Position numbers and translations under genes: made by a program. DNA of 64,000 bases from Rotaria macrura (lineage: Eukaryota; Rotifera; Eurotatoria; Philodinida; Philodinidae): NCBI GenBank assembly GCA_900239685.1, contig OENT01000154.1, positions 118,546 through 182,545 on the forward strand, given 5' to 3'. Below the pieces are notes generated by a model. That model worked only from the letters and a program-made list of their open reading frames with translations, made no database searches and was not told where the DNA came from. Every line of letters begins with the position of its first letter. Positions within the stretch are counted from its first letter, which is position 1. Shown piece by piece: positions 37,870 to 50,900 of the stretch.

Positions 37870-40531
37870 CTAATTGTTTTTTGGTTTGAAGTTATTTAAA
37901 CGTTTTTTACGTTTAGGTGCCGATGAGTTTCGAGATGGAGTAGGACAAACACCGGTACTTGTGAAGAAATCGAGAGGATTGAATATCTTAGCCATAGAAT
38001 CTGGAGCAGTGGCCGTTTGTGAATCATTCAAATGAAGTGCAGCCAATTCTTCTACAACAAACAACAAAAACACGTTTCGGGTTGTATTTGTGAAAATAAA
38101 GGCGGTCGGAATACATACGATCTAACGATCCTTTATATAAATAATTTTCTTGATGTAATTCTTCTCCTTTGTAGTACACGACAATTTCGACTATCACAGC
38201 ATCGAATTGTTGATATGGGCAAGCTGGCATCAGAAAATAAACAACATTTCCATTTTTTGTAAAATTTTCCACTGAATAAGTCCAGTTCATTGTGCGCTCA
38301 ATAATTTCAATCTTTAGATCAGTTTTGAGAATACGACCTTTCAGAAGAATATATACCATCTCTTGCCCACACAAGGGTCCATAACGTGGACCCATATGTT
38401 CCACCTCGACATCACCGTAAGCTAAAAAATTTCAAAAGTACAGTTGTTTTTTATTACTTGTGAAACAAGTTGTTTATACCTTCACTCATTTCACAAGAAT
38501 ATTCTGTACTGCCTTCATCACGTTGAAATTCTCCTTTTCCAATTTGGAATAAACGGGTAAATCGTAGCATCGAATGGTCAAGTTGCCGAGAACGAATCAA
38601 TTCTTTCGTTATAATATGGTCTTGTTTACTTTTTATCATTTCAAACATAAATCTATTATTAAGAATAAATCATATTCATTGAATATGTCAACAAGAGAAA
38701 AACAAAAAATAATTTATTAATTACGTTTTACTTTCGCTCTTAAAATCATCCTCTATTATTCGAAAATATAATACATTTGGAGCCTTTTGTTTAAAGATCA
38801 ATGCATGATCTTCATATGTATCTGAACTGGTTTTATTGTCAATAGAATATGGATGAGGTTGTTTGTCAATACCCACCAGAGCAACTTCAATAAGATTCAC
38901 ATCTGATTGAGATTCCCATGACTTAGGGATCTGTGCGAGAGAGAGAAAGCAAATATTTTGTTGTATATATTTGAGTTATAGTGATAATTGTACCAGAATT
39001 GTTGGATATTCTGGTTTGACGTTTTCTTCACATCGTACATAGTGTGCTGAATTTTTACTTTCATTCTGTGTGCGTGGGCGAAATTTTGCACGTGGTTGAC
39101 ATTTTATTTGAATTTTTTTCGACTCTACACCATCGTACTGGAGAACTAAAGGCATTGATCGATATAATGGTAAGAATAAATGAATACAAGTAACGAGCAG
39201 AATACATACGTTGTTGTTGATGTGCAAAATTATTTTGCATTTGTACAATACATGGTTGACAACCATGAGAATCTAGCAAAGGTACAAATATTTTATTATG
39301 TTTCTGTATTGACCTACGTTGAATGCGATCATACTTAAAATGTAACCAACAGGTCCAACAGTTGTTAAACGTTCAGTATGATCTAGAAATAAATAAATGA
39401 TTTACAGAATCTTTCAAACTAAAACATTAAATTGATATACTTTTGACTTTCGATCTTGCTCCTCGTCTGAGTAATGCATCTTGTTGTTGAAGAACAGCTA
39501 GTAAGCTATCGGAATCTGGTATGAGAGAAGTGAAAAATGAAAATAATGAAATTCATATAAATAAATTTTTACAATGAACAATTTTTGGTTCTACTGGTGG
39601 ATCACCAACGGGAATTGATGATACCGATGAATGTTCTTCAACAAAATGAATATAAGAATTTTTTTGTTCTTAAGTGAATATTGGAAAATTTACGTTGTAT
39701 TGATTCATGTAATACTGTTTCATCATTGGTTTCAAAAGGAGTTCCATGGTGCAATTGATTCAGTTCAAAATCGTCTTCCTCTAACGAAGCTAGTAAACCT
39801 AAGATATCATCATCCAAATCAGTATTGGTCGGTTCTATTATCTGAATGTCTAAAAGTCAAATAATACACAATAGTATGTTCTAATGTAATTTTCAATGTT
39901 TTTCTTTCTTCAGGACTCTTACATATGAATTCTCATCTATGTTTGAATAGAAAATTTAGAAATTTTACTATTACAACTACAGAAATCATCCTACGGAAGA
40001 CTTTAAAATCTTATTTTCATCTAGAAATATGAATAAGATTCGTTAAATTTCGTTTCGAAATGTATTCATAATCTTATTTCATCTTAAGTAAATACATAGG
40101 TAAAATTTCATAGTCTCTTTCCCTACAAGGACTTTTAATGATGACAATAAAACGATGAAAGTTTTCAAATATTTATCTATGTCATCTAAATTTGTTGTTT
40201 TGCTGGGAATACATTACGTCTTAAATTTATGGGATACATTCGAACATACCAAAGTGAGATGAACCGATTAAATCATTAATATCGTAAGGCTCATTACTAC
40301 TAATTGAATCAGCGGCAACTGCCATAGCACCAGGTGTATTGACTGGATATGCAGTGATGTCTGCTAGAATCTTCAGAGATAATAAGACGAATGAATTAGC
40401 TCAACTGTTCATTTCTATTTATGATTTACCTTATCGAACTCATCAACAGCAGATGTGTCTAACATCAACACAGGTTGTTCGACGTTGACAAGAGGAGCTG
40501 ATTCGTGCGATGAATTAAAGAAAGATTCCAT
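37870..40531 (-). CDS. Rel-homology-domain (NF-kB-like) transcription factor B
   Basis: About twelve exons from ATG at 40531 to TAG at 37870, joinable in frame, roughly 560 residues. The N-terminal ~210 residues are acidic and Ser/Gln-rich with several phi-phi-acidic patches (for example DDDILGLLASLEEDDF), a plausible activation region. The Rel homology domain has QPRAKFRPRTQNES, YPTIL, VNLIEVALVGI and KQPHPYSIDNKT, MLRFTRLF, then the IPT half (GQEMVYILLKGRI, VVYFLMPACP, VEIVVYYKGEEL). A classic basic signal PKRKKRL sits near the C-terminus. No ankyrin repeats. Most exon boundaries in the Rel domain match those of gene A, so the two are duplicates; B has a longer N-terminus, a larger upstream intron (about 39850-40250) and a clearer nuclear signal. 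Confidence 0.85.
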
Positions 40532-41484
40532 CAATACTTTGGAAAACAAAAAAATTATCTAGTAATCTAAAAGGAAAATTATGAACTGTCTTTATCAATA
40601 TACTTCAACTCATATAAGATGTAACTAAGATAAGCATGGCTATACGCCCACCAAGTATAATATTTTTCATGACCTTCCCTTCATGTAATATAATTTTTTA
40701 GAATGTTGACTGTCTACTTGAAAGAACAAAACAACGACAACCTTTTGCTCTCTTCAACATCACTGCTTCTTACGTCTCAGCCGACGCATTATTTTTATAG
40801 CGGAGTAAGCGAATCTTTTATAGACGACCCCTTTCTCAGAAAGACAAAAACAAGGCCTTTTCTCTTTCTTTCCTTCAGTTTTTGCATACCCGGTGTAGTA
40901 ATTCTTACTGCATGTCTACCTCAACGGACGGATAAAAAACACAAAAATAAATATAGACAGCAGAACGACGGAAGGTTGTTACTTAGTAAACCAATGGCGA
41001 ATCTTATCAGCATGTAATGTATATCTCGTCGTTTAGTGCGCAAATGTAGGGACGAAAAATAGGCATTGACTACATTTTAGAGTACTCATGATTATAAAAT
41101 ACTTGCTTAAATAAATCACGATGTACGATAAACATTTTAAAAGTCAGAAGTGCATAAAATTAGCAAAACGAGAATCCTTTTTAATTATGACACAATAAAA
41201 ATATTCAAAAAAAGTAAATGAAAAAATCAATGGCATTTTACTTTCCTAGTAAAACATTCAAAAAAATATTCCCATCACAAAAAATTGTAAAAAATTGAAA
41301 TTCACATGTAATAATAGAATACATATATTTGTATATCACTGGTTTCATATTACTGCGTACGGAATGAAAACTTAAATTTTTTATGTAAACATTCTGAATG
41401 CTACGGCGGAAGAACCTGATTGGTTGATTTTGTTGGCAAACGATGCAAAGATTTTTTTCCGTCTTCTCATCATGGAAATGAAAT
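40532..41484. other. Intergenic between Rel B and the TIR-SAM gene
   Basis: Contains the presumed promoter of Rel B and the 3' flank of the TIR-SAM gene. The frame at 40703-41017 (+) has no recognisable features. Confidence 0.5.
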
Positions 41485-43909
41485 CTATCGATGTATTGCT
41501 TGGTTAGACGATGAAAATAACGATTCAAGCGCTGAAATAAATGTTAAGTTATGCAAAACCCGGAGTGGAAATGCGAAGGGAAGTAATGATTCAACTAATC
41601 GATAAAAATCTGTTGCTGACTAAAAATAAAAAGAACACGAAACATTTCAGGACCGTATAATTTGATGCATATAAATATGCCGATATAAAATGCTTACATC
41701 TAATTTTATTTTATACAATTGCCAAAGTGTAGCACCAGTAAAGTTTCTTAAAGCATTTTCAAAACTAAAAATGGCAAAAGAAATAATGCAAGAAAAAAGA
41801 AAAACAATTCCTTTTTTACATGGCAAGCTTCTCTCGATTCAACCATTCGATGACATCATCAGCAGACCATTCATGGACATTTTGTGCATTTAACCATGAG
41901 CTAGTCATAGTGGTTGTCAGTTGATCATTGAGAGGTATTGCAACTAAATAAAATTTAGAAGTAACAAACTGCCTTTCTTAAAACAAACTACCATGTTATT
42001 TACCATTGCGAACATTTTCCTCAGCCCCCAACGAAATTCGAACAGCTTCAATTTCTCTTACTAATAAATTAAATGCTTCGTCGAATGGCAATGTTGAAAA
42101 ATCAATATGAAGTTTAGAACCATTGATTATACCAAGCCATCCAAGCGGTTTATAATCTGTTTGCATTAGCATAGGAATCGATGCTTTATTACGTTCAACG
42201 GAATATTCAGCTTCTACAAATGTACAAAGTAAATATTTGAAAAAAAGATTTAGAAACACCGAACGAATCGTTCATTTACCCAATCGACAATATCGACTCT
42301 CATAATACTTTTGATTGACAGCCATTAAAACAACAAAACAATTTTCAATAGCCGACGCCATTGATGTAAGAACATCGCCTGAAATATTATCTTGATCGAT
42401 CCAGACTATGTAATTATGATTCTAATATGTAAATAGTGGATGAAATTTGTCATCATTACAAATAACATAAGTCTATTTGTGCTCACTTTCAAATATCTAG
42501 CAATTTTCGAACACAGAGCTTTCGTCGAATGATTGTAACTGATCATGATATGTCCAATATCATTTTTATCTGTTTTACAAGTTGCAGTGAATTCTAAGGA
42601 TGCATCTGACTTTGTTGTCAATGTGTCTTTGATAATTGATATATCTTAATAGATATCGTTTATGTCATTAGTAATTAAAAGTATTCGTTTATAAATACCA
42701 TCTTGATCATCTGAATATGGTACACATAAACTAAGGCTATAATTAAGTACGGGCCTTTTTTGCTGTTCATGTACGGGCATCGCTTCAGTATCTGACATTT
42801 CAGTGAAGCCATGCGCTTCAATTTGATGCGTAGTTTCGTGTATTACTGACAGAGTGTCTTTGTCACGTTCATGTGATGGTTGCAGATGAAGCGAGTCTGT
42901 TGAATAGAGAATGCCGAATGAAACAAAATCTTCTGATAGAAACATGACTGACTATCCATAATATTTTTCGTGGATGTTTGTATGTAGCACGAGTCGTTGC
43001 CTGAAATGTTTATTAGTAAACAAAATTTTATAAGGTAAACAAAAAGAAAATATAAGAATACTCACTATCATCTATGGCTTCGGTTGCTTGTTGATCATGT
43101 GTATCTGACTCGCTTTCATTATCATCTAAAGAAATATCATAAATTAGAGGAATGGTCATCAGAAAGAAGCTCAATACACAAGTATTAGATTCACAAAGAT
43201 GTCTTTTAAATATTTTTCACCGAATATCCTAAACATCTGTTTGAGAATCACAAAAGAATCAGATTGTCTTCTTATCAATTGAAAAACTTTTCACTAGAAA
43301 CCATGATATGAACGTTGGATGAATATTATCTACTATTGTCTTTGTTTTGCTCTATCTTTATATGTTTCAATAGAGAATAATCTTATAAATTTAGAAGAAA
43401 TGCATTCGACTACGTTGACTCGAATGAGTCATTGTTTGTATTTATTTCTCAACGTCGACTGAGAATGTTTTAACGCTCGAGTGTTATGATTCAACTCAGA
43501 TGAACTTTCTTGCAACAAACGAGAATGATCCTAGAAATTATGTGACTGAGTGAGTTGGCATAACTTCAACAATCATTTCCCGTATTTAATTAATCAAGCC
43601 TACCTGATTGATAACAGAGTTCAGCCACTTCTTCTAAATCTCTTGTTAACTTTGCCATTCGTTGCTGGTGGTCTTTATTTGAAAATGACGACTATGAATA
43701 AAAAAAAAATGCGTTTTGTTATTTGAATGAGCAACAAGTAGAAAAGCATACATCTAAATCAAAATAATCGGATTGGTTTGAGTCAGTCCGAATCGGCGTT
43801 AGTAATGGTGTTGTGAAGTCTAGAGAAAAACATTGTTTTGAAACACTTACATATAAGAACAAAGAAAATCCAATAACATACATAATCGTTCAATATCATT
43901 GTCGTCCAT
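41485..43909 (-). CDS. TIR-domain protein with C-terminal SAM domain
   Basis: About eleven exons from ATG at 43909 to TAG at 41485, roughly 400 residues. The N-terminal ~150 residues are polar and probably disordered. The TIR domain starts HIMISYNHSTKALCSKI, continues YIVWIDQDNISG, ENCFVVLMAVNQKYYES, then RYCRLEAEYSVERN and KPLGWLGIINGSKLHIDF. It resembles the TIR domains of invertebrate multidomain proteins. The SRYCRLE stretch fits S-x-x-C-x-x-E, which contains the catalytic Glu of NAD-cleaving TIRs; it is interrupted by an intron after the Leu codon. After the TIR domain, three small exons rebuild a SAM domain: VHEWSADDVIEWLNREKLA, then FENALRNFTGATLWQLYKIKLD, then SATDFYRLVESLLP. The order TIR-SAM is the reverse of SARM1. 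Exon boundaries near 42900-43000 are uncertain. Confidence 0.8.
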
Positions 43910-45767
43910 GGTTATTTGACTAAAGACTTTCGACTGAATAAAGGTTAGAGCTGATGCCTACTGATTCTATGTAGTAGCAGATGAATTTCTAGTCTGAAAG
44001 CATTCATATATACGTATAAATAGGTCAGTGTTATTATGTATACATGTTTCATTTCAGTAAAAAGATAAGCATACAACATCTTTTGTTCGTCGTCATCAAA
44101 TTAAAAAGAGAAAGGCAAAAAACTGCATAGCAACAAAAAGAAAGAGATGATTCGTTAGGTAAATTTTAGACTCTATACTAATAAATCGAAACATAAATCG
44201 AAATGTCACATTATTGCTACACAATTACAACCTTTTATAACGTCGTTATTTTTATTTGAAAATAATTCGATATGTCATGATAGACAGCGATCACTTAATC
44301 AACAACAGTTTCTGTGCCAGATATTGATTTTTGAATAGAAATATTGTGTTAACATTACGATATAGCAATCTAGAATAATGTCATTGCCCAACATAAAAAA
44401 ATTGAGTGTTTTCATTGTTTTCTTTTTTTGTTCTGATTCATATTTTGTATTGCTCCGAAAAGGTTTCGCAGAAGCAGCTTCTATATTATAGATAAGGTGA
44501 GTGACACCTATACGGATTTTTCTTCGTTGTAGAGAATAAGTTCAAGTATTGTATCATTATTAAAGAGTTTTGTGTAATACGCATTTCAATAAATTGCTTT
44601 ACCAATGTTTTCTCGTATTTCAAACATCAAAAACTTCATCATGTTTAACGTGTTCGAGAAAAATACACTATATATTTATGATTAAATTCTGGATTACAAT
44701 CACAAGATCTATTTTTAAACCTGATTAAGAATAAGATTTTAACCATTCAATGACTTGAATAGTAATCTACAATCTATTTTGAATCACACTCAAAAATTAA
44801 ACAAGACATGATACGAATACTTTCTATCCTATTCATCTTAATAGAGATGAACAATCGTTACTATTTCAAAACTATGAATATAATAAAATGTTAGACTATT
44901 TTCTTCTTCTACGCTTTCTTTTTGTGTTTTTTAAAGATTACTTTAGTTTTCAAAAATGTAGTACAACTCATATTGCAGTTTCACTTTGAACGTTGTATTT
45001 CAAAATTTTTCTCTAACAACAAAGGTTTTGTACAGATGCATCATTAAGACTTACGATAGAATTATTAACAAAAATTCAATTTTCAATGACAAATTTAGTA
45101 GGTCGAGACAAAAGAGTACCTATTAGCGATGAGTATCAATATGTTTGCTTGATAAATAAAAGTTTGATGGCAAGGTTGTGTCATAAGACACGTTTTATCT
45201 CTAGTTAAAAAGAAAAACTATTATGGATTACATTTTTAATCATGTTATATGTGAAATTTCTCGTAGCATTGGTTGTTCGAGTATATCTGACGTAAAAGAA
45301 CACAGATAGGTTTCCATGATTTTTATGATTTAACAATCATTACTTTCAAAAAAATATAAATAACGTTCTATGAGTAGGTTGTCACATAACGTGACAGTAA
45401 AAAGACCATAAGTGAATGTATGTTATGTTTACTTTTTGTTAAAGATAAACATTATTCTTAACAACAAAAAAGAAAATTGGCAAAACAAGTAACAAAACAA
45501 GCAGAGGCATTGGAATGAAATTTGATAAAGGATAAAGACAGCACCTAGTCAAATTTCTTTTAGTCACGTGTTTTTTTTTATCAAGATAACAAGAACGACA
45601 AGAACGAGCACTTTAAATAATTTGTTACATCTAGATCTTTTTCTTTTCTGTTAAATCGAATATTATTTCGTTTGAATGAAAAAGAGATTCGTATTAATTG
45701 AAAGTTAAGAATTGGTGTTCAAAGAAGAACATTGTCTATTAAATATATACGTTGTCGATTTTCAATG
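43910..45767. other. Intergenic between the TIR-SAM gene and GMPPB
   Basis: Promoter side of the TIR-SAM gene and 3' flank of GMPPB. AT-rich with no supported gene or repeat. Confidence 0.55.
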
Positions 45768-47459
45768 TTAAATAAGAATTTTCGGTTCAGAAATACTTTC
45801 ACTAATGGCCTTGTGCGGTAGTATAACACCACCATTAATAAATAATTCATCTTGTACGGCTACATCAAGTCCAAGTACACTCGTATTTTCCATACGAACC
45901 TATAGACGGAAAATTTACGATTTAATCAAAAGAAAATTCAGTAGACTATCTACCCATTGACCAATATTACATCGCCAACCGATAATACAATTAGCAATCC
46001 ATGAATGACTTTTGACAAGTGAATCACCAAGAATCGTACAGTTTTTTAAACACACTCCATCTTGTATAATAACTCGTGGACCAATAACAACATTAGGTCC
46101 AATACGACATCGTTCGCCAACTTTAGCCGTGGAATCCTATGCAAATACAATGTGATGATAATTGGATTTCTTGAATGAACGAACAATGAATGAATAAGAA
46201 AAATGAGACTTACCACTAAAACATTACCAACTGTACCATTCTCACGTGATAATCGATCAGGATTCGACTGTCGCACATAATTAAGATATAGACTCATTCC
46301 TGTCAAGTAATCTTTGGGTTGACCAACATCCATCCAAAAACCTGCAAGAATGTACATTCTTTAGTTCAACAATATCAGAATTTTGTTTGTATAGATCCAA
46401 AGACTTTCAAGAATTAAGATTTTTTATGTCAATAAGTAGTAGACAAAAAAACATGTACTAAAGTTCAGTTCATAGATAAATTTTAATTAAATTGAATCAG
46501 ATTTATCATATTCTAAATTTTTACAATATGTGTACCTTTCAGTTCATACGCATATAATTGTTTATCAGCAGCCATAGCAGGAAATATTTCTTTTTCGATT
46601 GATGTTGGACGTAACTGAATAGAGAACAATAGATACTATTCACAGCACAAGTATACAAACAGTAATGATCTACTTGAATTCTGTTAAGTACAGATGTATT
46701 AAATATGTAAAGACCGGCATTGATTTTATTGGAAACATATTCACGTGGTTTTTCAACAAATCTATCAATTTTGCCAGTATCGTTTTCATAGACGACAACA
46801 CCATATTTCGATGGTTCGTCAACTTTTGTAACCTCGGAAAATAGAATTAAAACAAAAAGTTATGTTTGTTTTTCATTTATAATTTGTATTTATGTAAAAT
46901 TAAGTTTCATATTATGTTTATTCACTATACTTACAACAATAGTACCTTCAAAGTTATGTTCCTTATGGAATTTGATCATTTCTTCGAATGGAAATTCACA
47001 TATGACATCGGAATTGAGCACGAAAAATGTGTCATTATCAGCTTCTAGATATTCACGAGCTAATGCCAATGGGCCAGCTACAAAAAAAAGAAATGTGCTG
47101 TGTTTGTTCATGATAAGAAGCTATATTTAAATCCAAACCTGTTCCTAAAGGTTCAGTTTCTTGTGATATGCTAATCTTAATGTTTAATCGTTTAGCTTCT
47201 ACTTCCATTTCTCGTTGCAGCATATCTGATAGATAACTAACAGCTAAAATGACATGCGTCACACCAGCCTAATGAGTTTAATACAACCTCAGTTATTGAT
47301 TGGTACAACTAGTATGACAAACACACGTACTTGAGCTAATGCTTCAATCTGATGAAGAACCATTGGCTTATTACAAAATTCCACCAATGGTTTCGGTTTT
47401 GTAAGTGTCAATGGGCGTAGACGTGTTCCATAACCACCGACAAGAATAAGTGCTTTCAT
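45768..47459 (-). CDS. GMPPB: Mannose-1-phosphate guanylyltransferase beta (GDP-mannose pyrophosphorylase B)
   Basis: Makes GDP-mannose from mannose-1-phosphate and GTP in the cytosol, feeding N-glycans, O-mannosylation and GPI anchors. About eight short exons from ATG at 47459 to TAA at 45768, roughly 360 residues. The N-terminus has the nucleotidyltransferase signature [18 protein letters not shown] and [13 protein letters not shown], then [27 protein letters not shown] (metal-binding Asp), [18 protein letters not shown] and [12 protein letters not shown]. The C-terminus is the left-handed beta-helix hexapeptide region ([30 protein letters not shown]), ending VLPHKAI-like. It is complete, with all usual motifs, and matches the beta rather than the alpha paralog in lacking the long alpha-type insert. 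Confidence 0.92.
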
Positions 47460-47932
47460 CTTCTTCGTGTATCGAATATGAGGAATGAAGTTTTTCTTTC
47501 TTTTCTTAAATTAGAACAAGACATTACAATTCACACTTCTTGCTTTTTTATGTAATGAAAAAGAAAATGAAAAGGACGGAAGCCAAGACAAATAGGGAGA
47601 ATAAGTATTAATGTTTAAATTAGCAAAATGTGTGCTTATATATGCGTAAATTTTGTAGTAAAATGCTCGAGTATAAAAAGAAAACTAGGAGGATGTTGGT
47701 TGATTGTAAATGGTCGAGAGAAATAAAATGAAAATTACCAATAAACTTTCTTATATGTATATATAAATATAAATAAATATATATATATATATATAATTAC
47801 ATATATATATACATATATATTCATCTAGATAAGTCTTCAGTCTGACATAGGAAAATATATAGATATTCATCCTACTGTTCAAAGCAATGAAAGAAGAAAA
47901 ACAAACAAGATCACAAATTTAAAAAAAAATCA
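47460..47932. other. Intergenic between GMPPB and RNF123, with AT microsatellite
   Basis: Short spacer between two minus-strand genes, so it should hold the GMPPB promoter. A (TA)n-rich run with ATAA and ACAT interruptions fills about 47752-47820. Confidence 0.7.
47752..47820. repeat. (TA)n microsatellite
   Basis: About 70 bp of nearly pure alternating T and A upstream of GMPPB. Confidence 0.85.
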
Positions 47933-50900
47933 TCATTTGTCTTTTGTATTATTTTCATTTGGTTTGATACTGTCAATGACATGACCAGTTACTGAATCAA
48001 CAACTTGATCAATATGTGTTTTACAAAAGAAACATTCTTTGCTTGTCATGAAATGCATATTAATACATGATCTACAAGATATGAAAAGCAAACATATTAA
48101 AATTCATTAGTTTTCATAATAAAGAAACAACTTACAAACAAGCTTGATGTTTACATGGACGAAATTCTCCTTGTATTTGATGTGAACAACAAATAATACA
48201 CAAAGATTCATCATTATCATCGGATTTTTTCCTTGTTTTATTTAACATTTGATATGTTTCATTTAATTTACGATAGAATTCATCAAGATCATAAACTTCG
48301 GATCTATTTATTTCTGGTTGGGATTTAAGAGTGAAATGTGTCGATGATACGGAATTCGACGTGTCACTATCAGAACCATATATCAGTCGACGTAAACAAG
48401 ATAAATCGAGATCAGCTTCATTGTAAATAGCTCGACATACACGTAAGGATCTATTTCACAAAAAAGATTCGAATTTCAACGATTAGTTTTGCATTTATCA
48501 TGGTTTCTTTCCTACGTTTCATTGCTTGTTCGATTAATCAAATGTACTAGTATACCGCATACGGCTGAGAACATTGGATATGGTTGAATATTGTCTAGTG
48601 CTAATAAAAGAAAAAGATTATTTCATTACAAATTGAGACGAAAATTTTCAATGACAAATCCTACTGTAATAGAGATAACGAGGTAATAGAAAATTATCGA
48701 TGATGGTAGGAAGTATTCTTTCAAATTCGTTACTATAAAAGTTGTGCCTGAGAGAAGGAAAAACTGACTGAGTTCCACTTATTCTCCTCTTTGAACAAAT
48801 ATTAGATAGTTTAGAAGATTGGTTCATATACAGCTTCAAAGGTGAACTTAAATTATCTGTAATTAAACTCGAATTTATCTGTGAATATTTTATAAGTAAT
48901 CAAAACAAAATCGTGAACAATCGATTTAGAAAAAACGTCAAAATTAAACTTGTCTTGGTGAGATGTTCAAGTTTGAAGGCAACACGAGTTATACTTTTGT
49001 TCATATCGGTAACAAATATCTTATTTTTAGAGATTTATTATTTTGACAAGACAAAAATGTTCCTTTCAATTCAACGTTTCCCAATATTCAACAAATGAAT
49101 AATAGAAAATTTCATCCACAACACTTCATCTTGTAAATTGTCAAGAAGCTCTTACAACATGACCTACAGATTCAGTATTAAAATTTTGATTCAACTTCAA
49201 AGACTAAGTTTTGCAGACTTTTGATAGTATCAGAGAGATTTGGTTGTGAGCAGACGACGAATTCGTAGACTATGCATCAGTTCAGAGGGCTTTCTCATTT
49301 ATTCGGAGCCCAGAGTTCCCTAATTTCTTAGACATCCATTCGATGAAAGCCCTGAGATCTGAAAACAATCGATTCCGAATGAAAACGTTGTTTCTTATTT
49401 TATATGGAAAACATTCTGAGATCGAGATAACCCAAGAGTGTTTTAGAAATTCACTTCGTTGAGTACTTTATTCAAACAAACGATTTAGATTTTATCATGT
49501 TGATTTTCGTGATGACGGATATTTTGTGTGCAATATCGAAAATGAAACAAATGAAATAGCAAAACTAATTAACACTTCAAAAGAAGAAACACCAAGGTCC
49601 CCGCAACAATTCGATTCAATTATCAAAATGCTTTCGATTATTAACTTTTCAGACTATAACTCTATCTTATTTCTAAATATATGCATTTTTTCATTTATTT
49701 GTTTTTACATTGATCATGCAATTTGTCATAACATAGAGGGACGCATTCTGATTAATTCTGAAGCTTGATTAATCCATCCAATAAATCTGAAAGGAAAGCG
49801 GAAACTATTTGTCGCTATGGAGAACAAACTTGTTACATCCGATAATGACATAAAATACTTTCCATCTTGATTGTACTAAATCCATTCAGTTTCGAACAAT
49901 CAAGATAGAATTTTGATCTTTAAAAAGAGTTCGTTAGTAATCATAGGAATTTCTAAATATCCAAATCTTGACTCATATTCTACTTTATCTAGTAATGATC
50001 TAGAATAAGTCGTTCAAAATTACTTACCATACATTTTGAGTCGTTCAATATCTTCTAAAACGTAATTTTTCGTTGCTAAACGGTTAATAATTTGACCGAG
50101 TAACTGAAAGCAACGAAATTCGCAATAGTTAGTAGAAAGAAAAAGAAGCTAAATGTCTTTTCATCTACTTGAAGAAGACGGATAAGAAGCATTTCAGATT
50201 TTGTTGAATGTTTATCGAGCATAACTGTTGGTGCGACACATACTGTCATTTCAATTGTACGTAGTAGACTAACAGTAACATCAAAGCAAGTCGAACAAAT
50301 TTTCATTTGTCGATGTTCCATAGATGGCATATAACGAGATTTAGTTGGAACCAACTAAATCATAACAAATTAATTATGAAAAAGAAAACTATCAATTAGA
50401 TATAGTTTGTTTTTGTCGTACATCTTTCAACAATCCCATGAATTCAGAAAAGGCCCAGTTCAATTGTCCTAATAAACTATTAAGAAATCCAATAGCATCA
50501 TCAATATTACTTAATAAATATCGTCCAATTTCTTGTTGATATTTAATTGAGGGTGATGAGTCTTTACAAACAAAACGAAGCAAAATCATGTGATTTTATA
50601 AGATTTTTTCAAAAGTTTAGTTTTTACCTTGAATTCTATCTTTTCTTAAACTTTGCAGAAATTTCGATGGATAAGTTTGTGAATAACGAAAACCAAACCC
50701 ACAACCTTTCCAAAATCGAACTAATATTAAATTTGTCATTGCCCAAGGACGATTAGCATATGGTGTTAATAGCGATCGAATCAGTGCCGTTCGATTATAT
50801 TCACGCATACTTTCTAATGCTCGTAATGAGCCCGAATAAAAACCATATGCACTTAAGGCTTGAGTCATATTATCACGAACATCTATCCAAATAAAATAAA

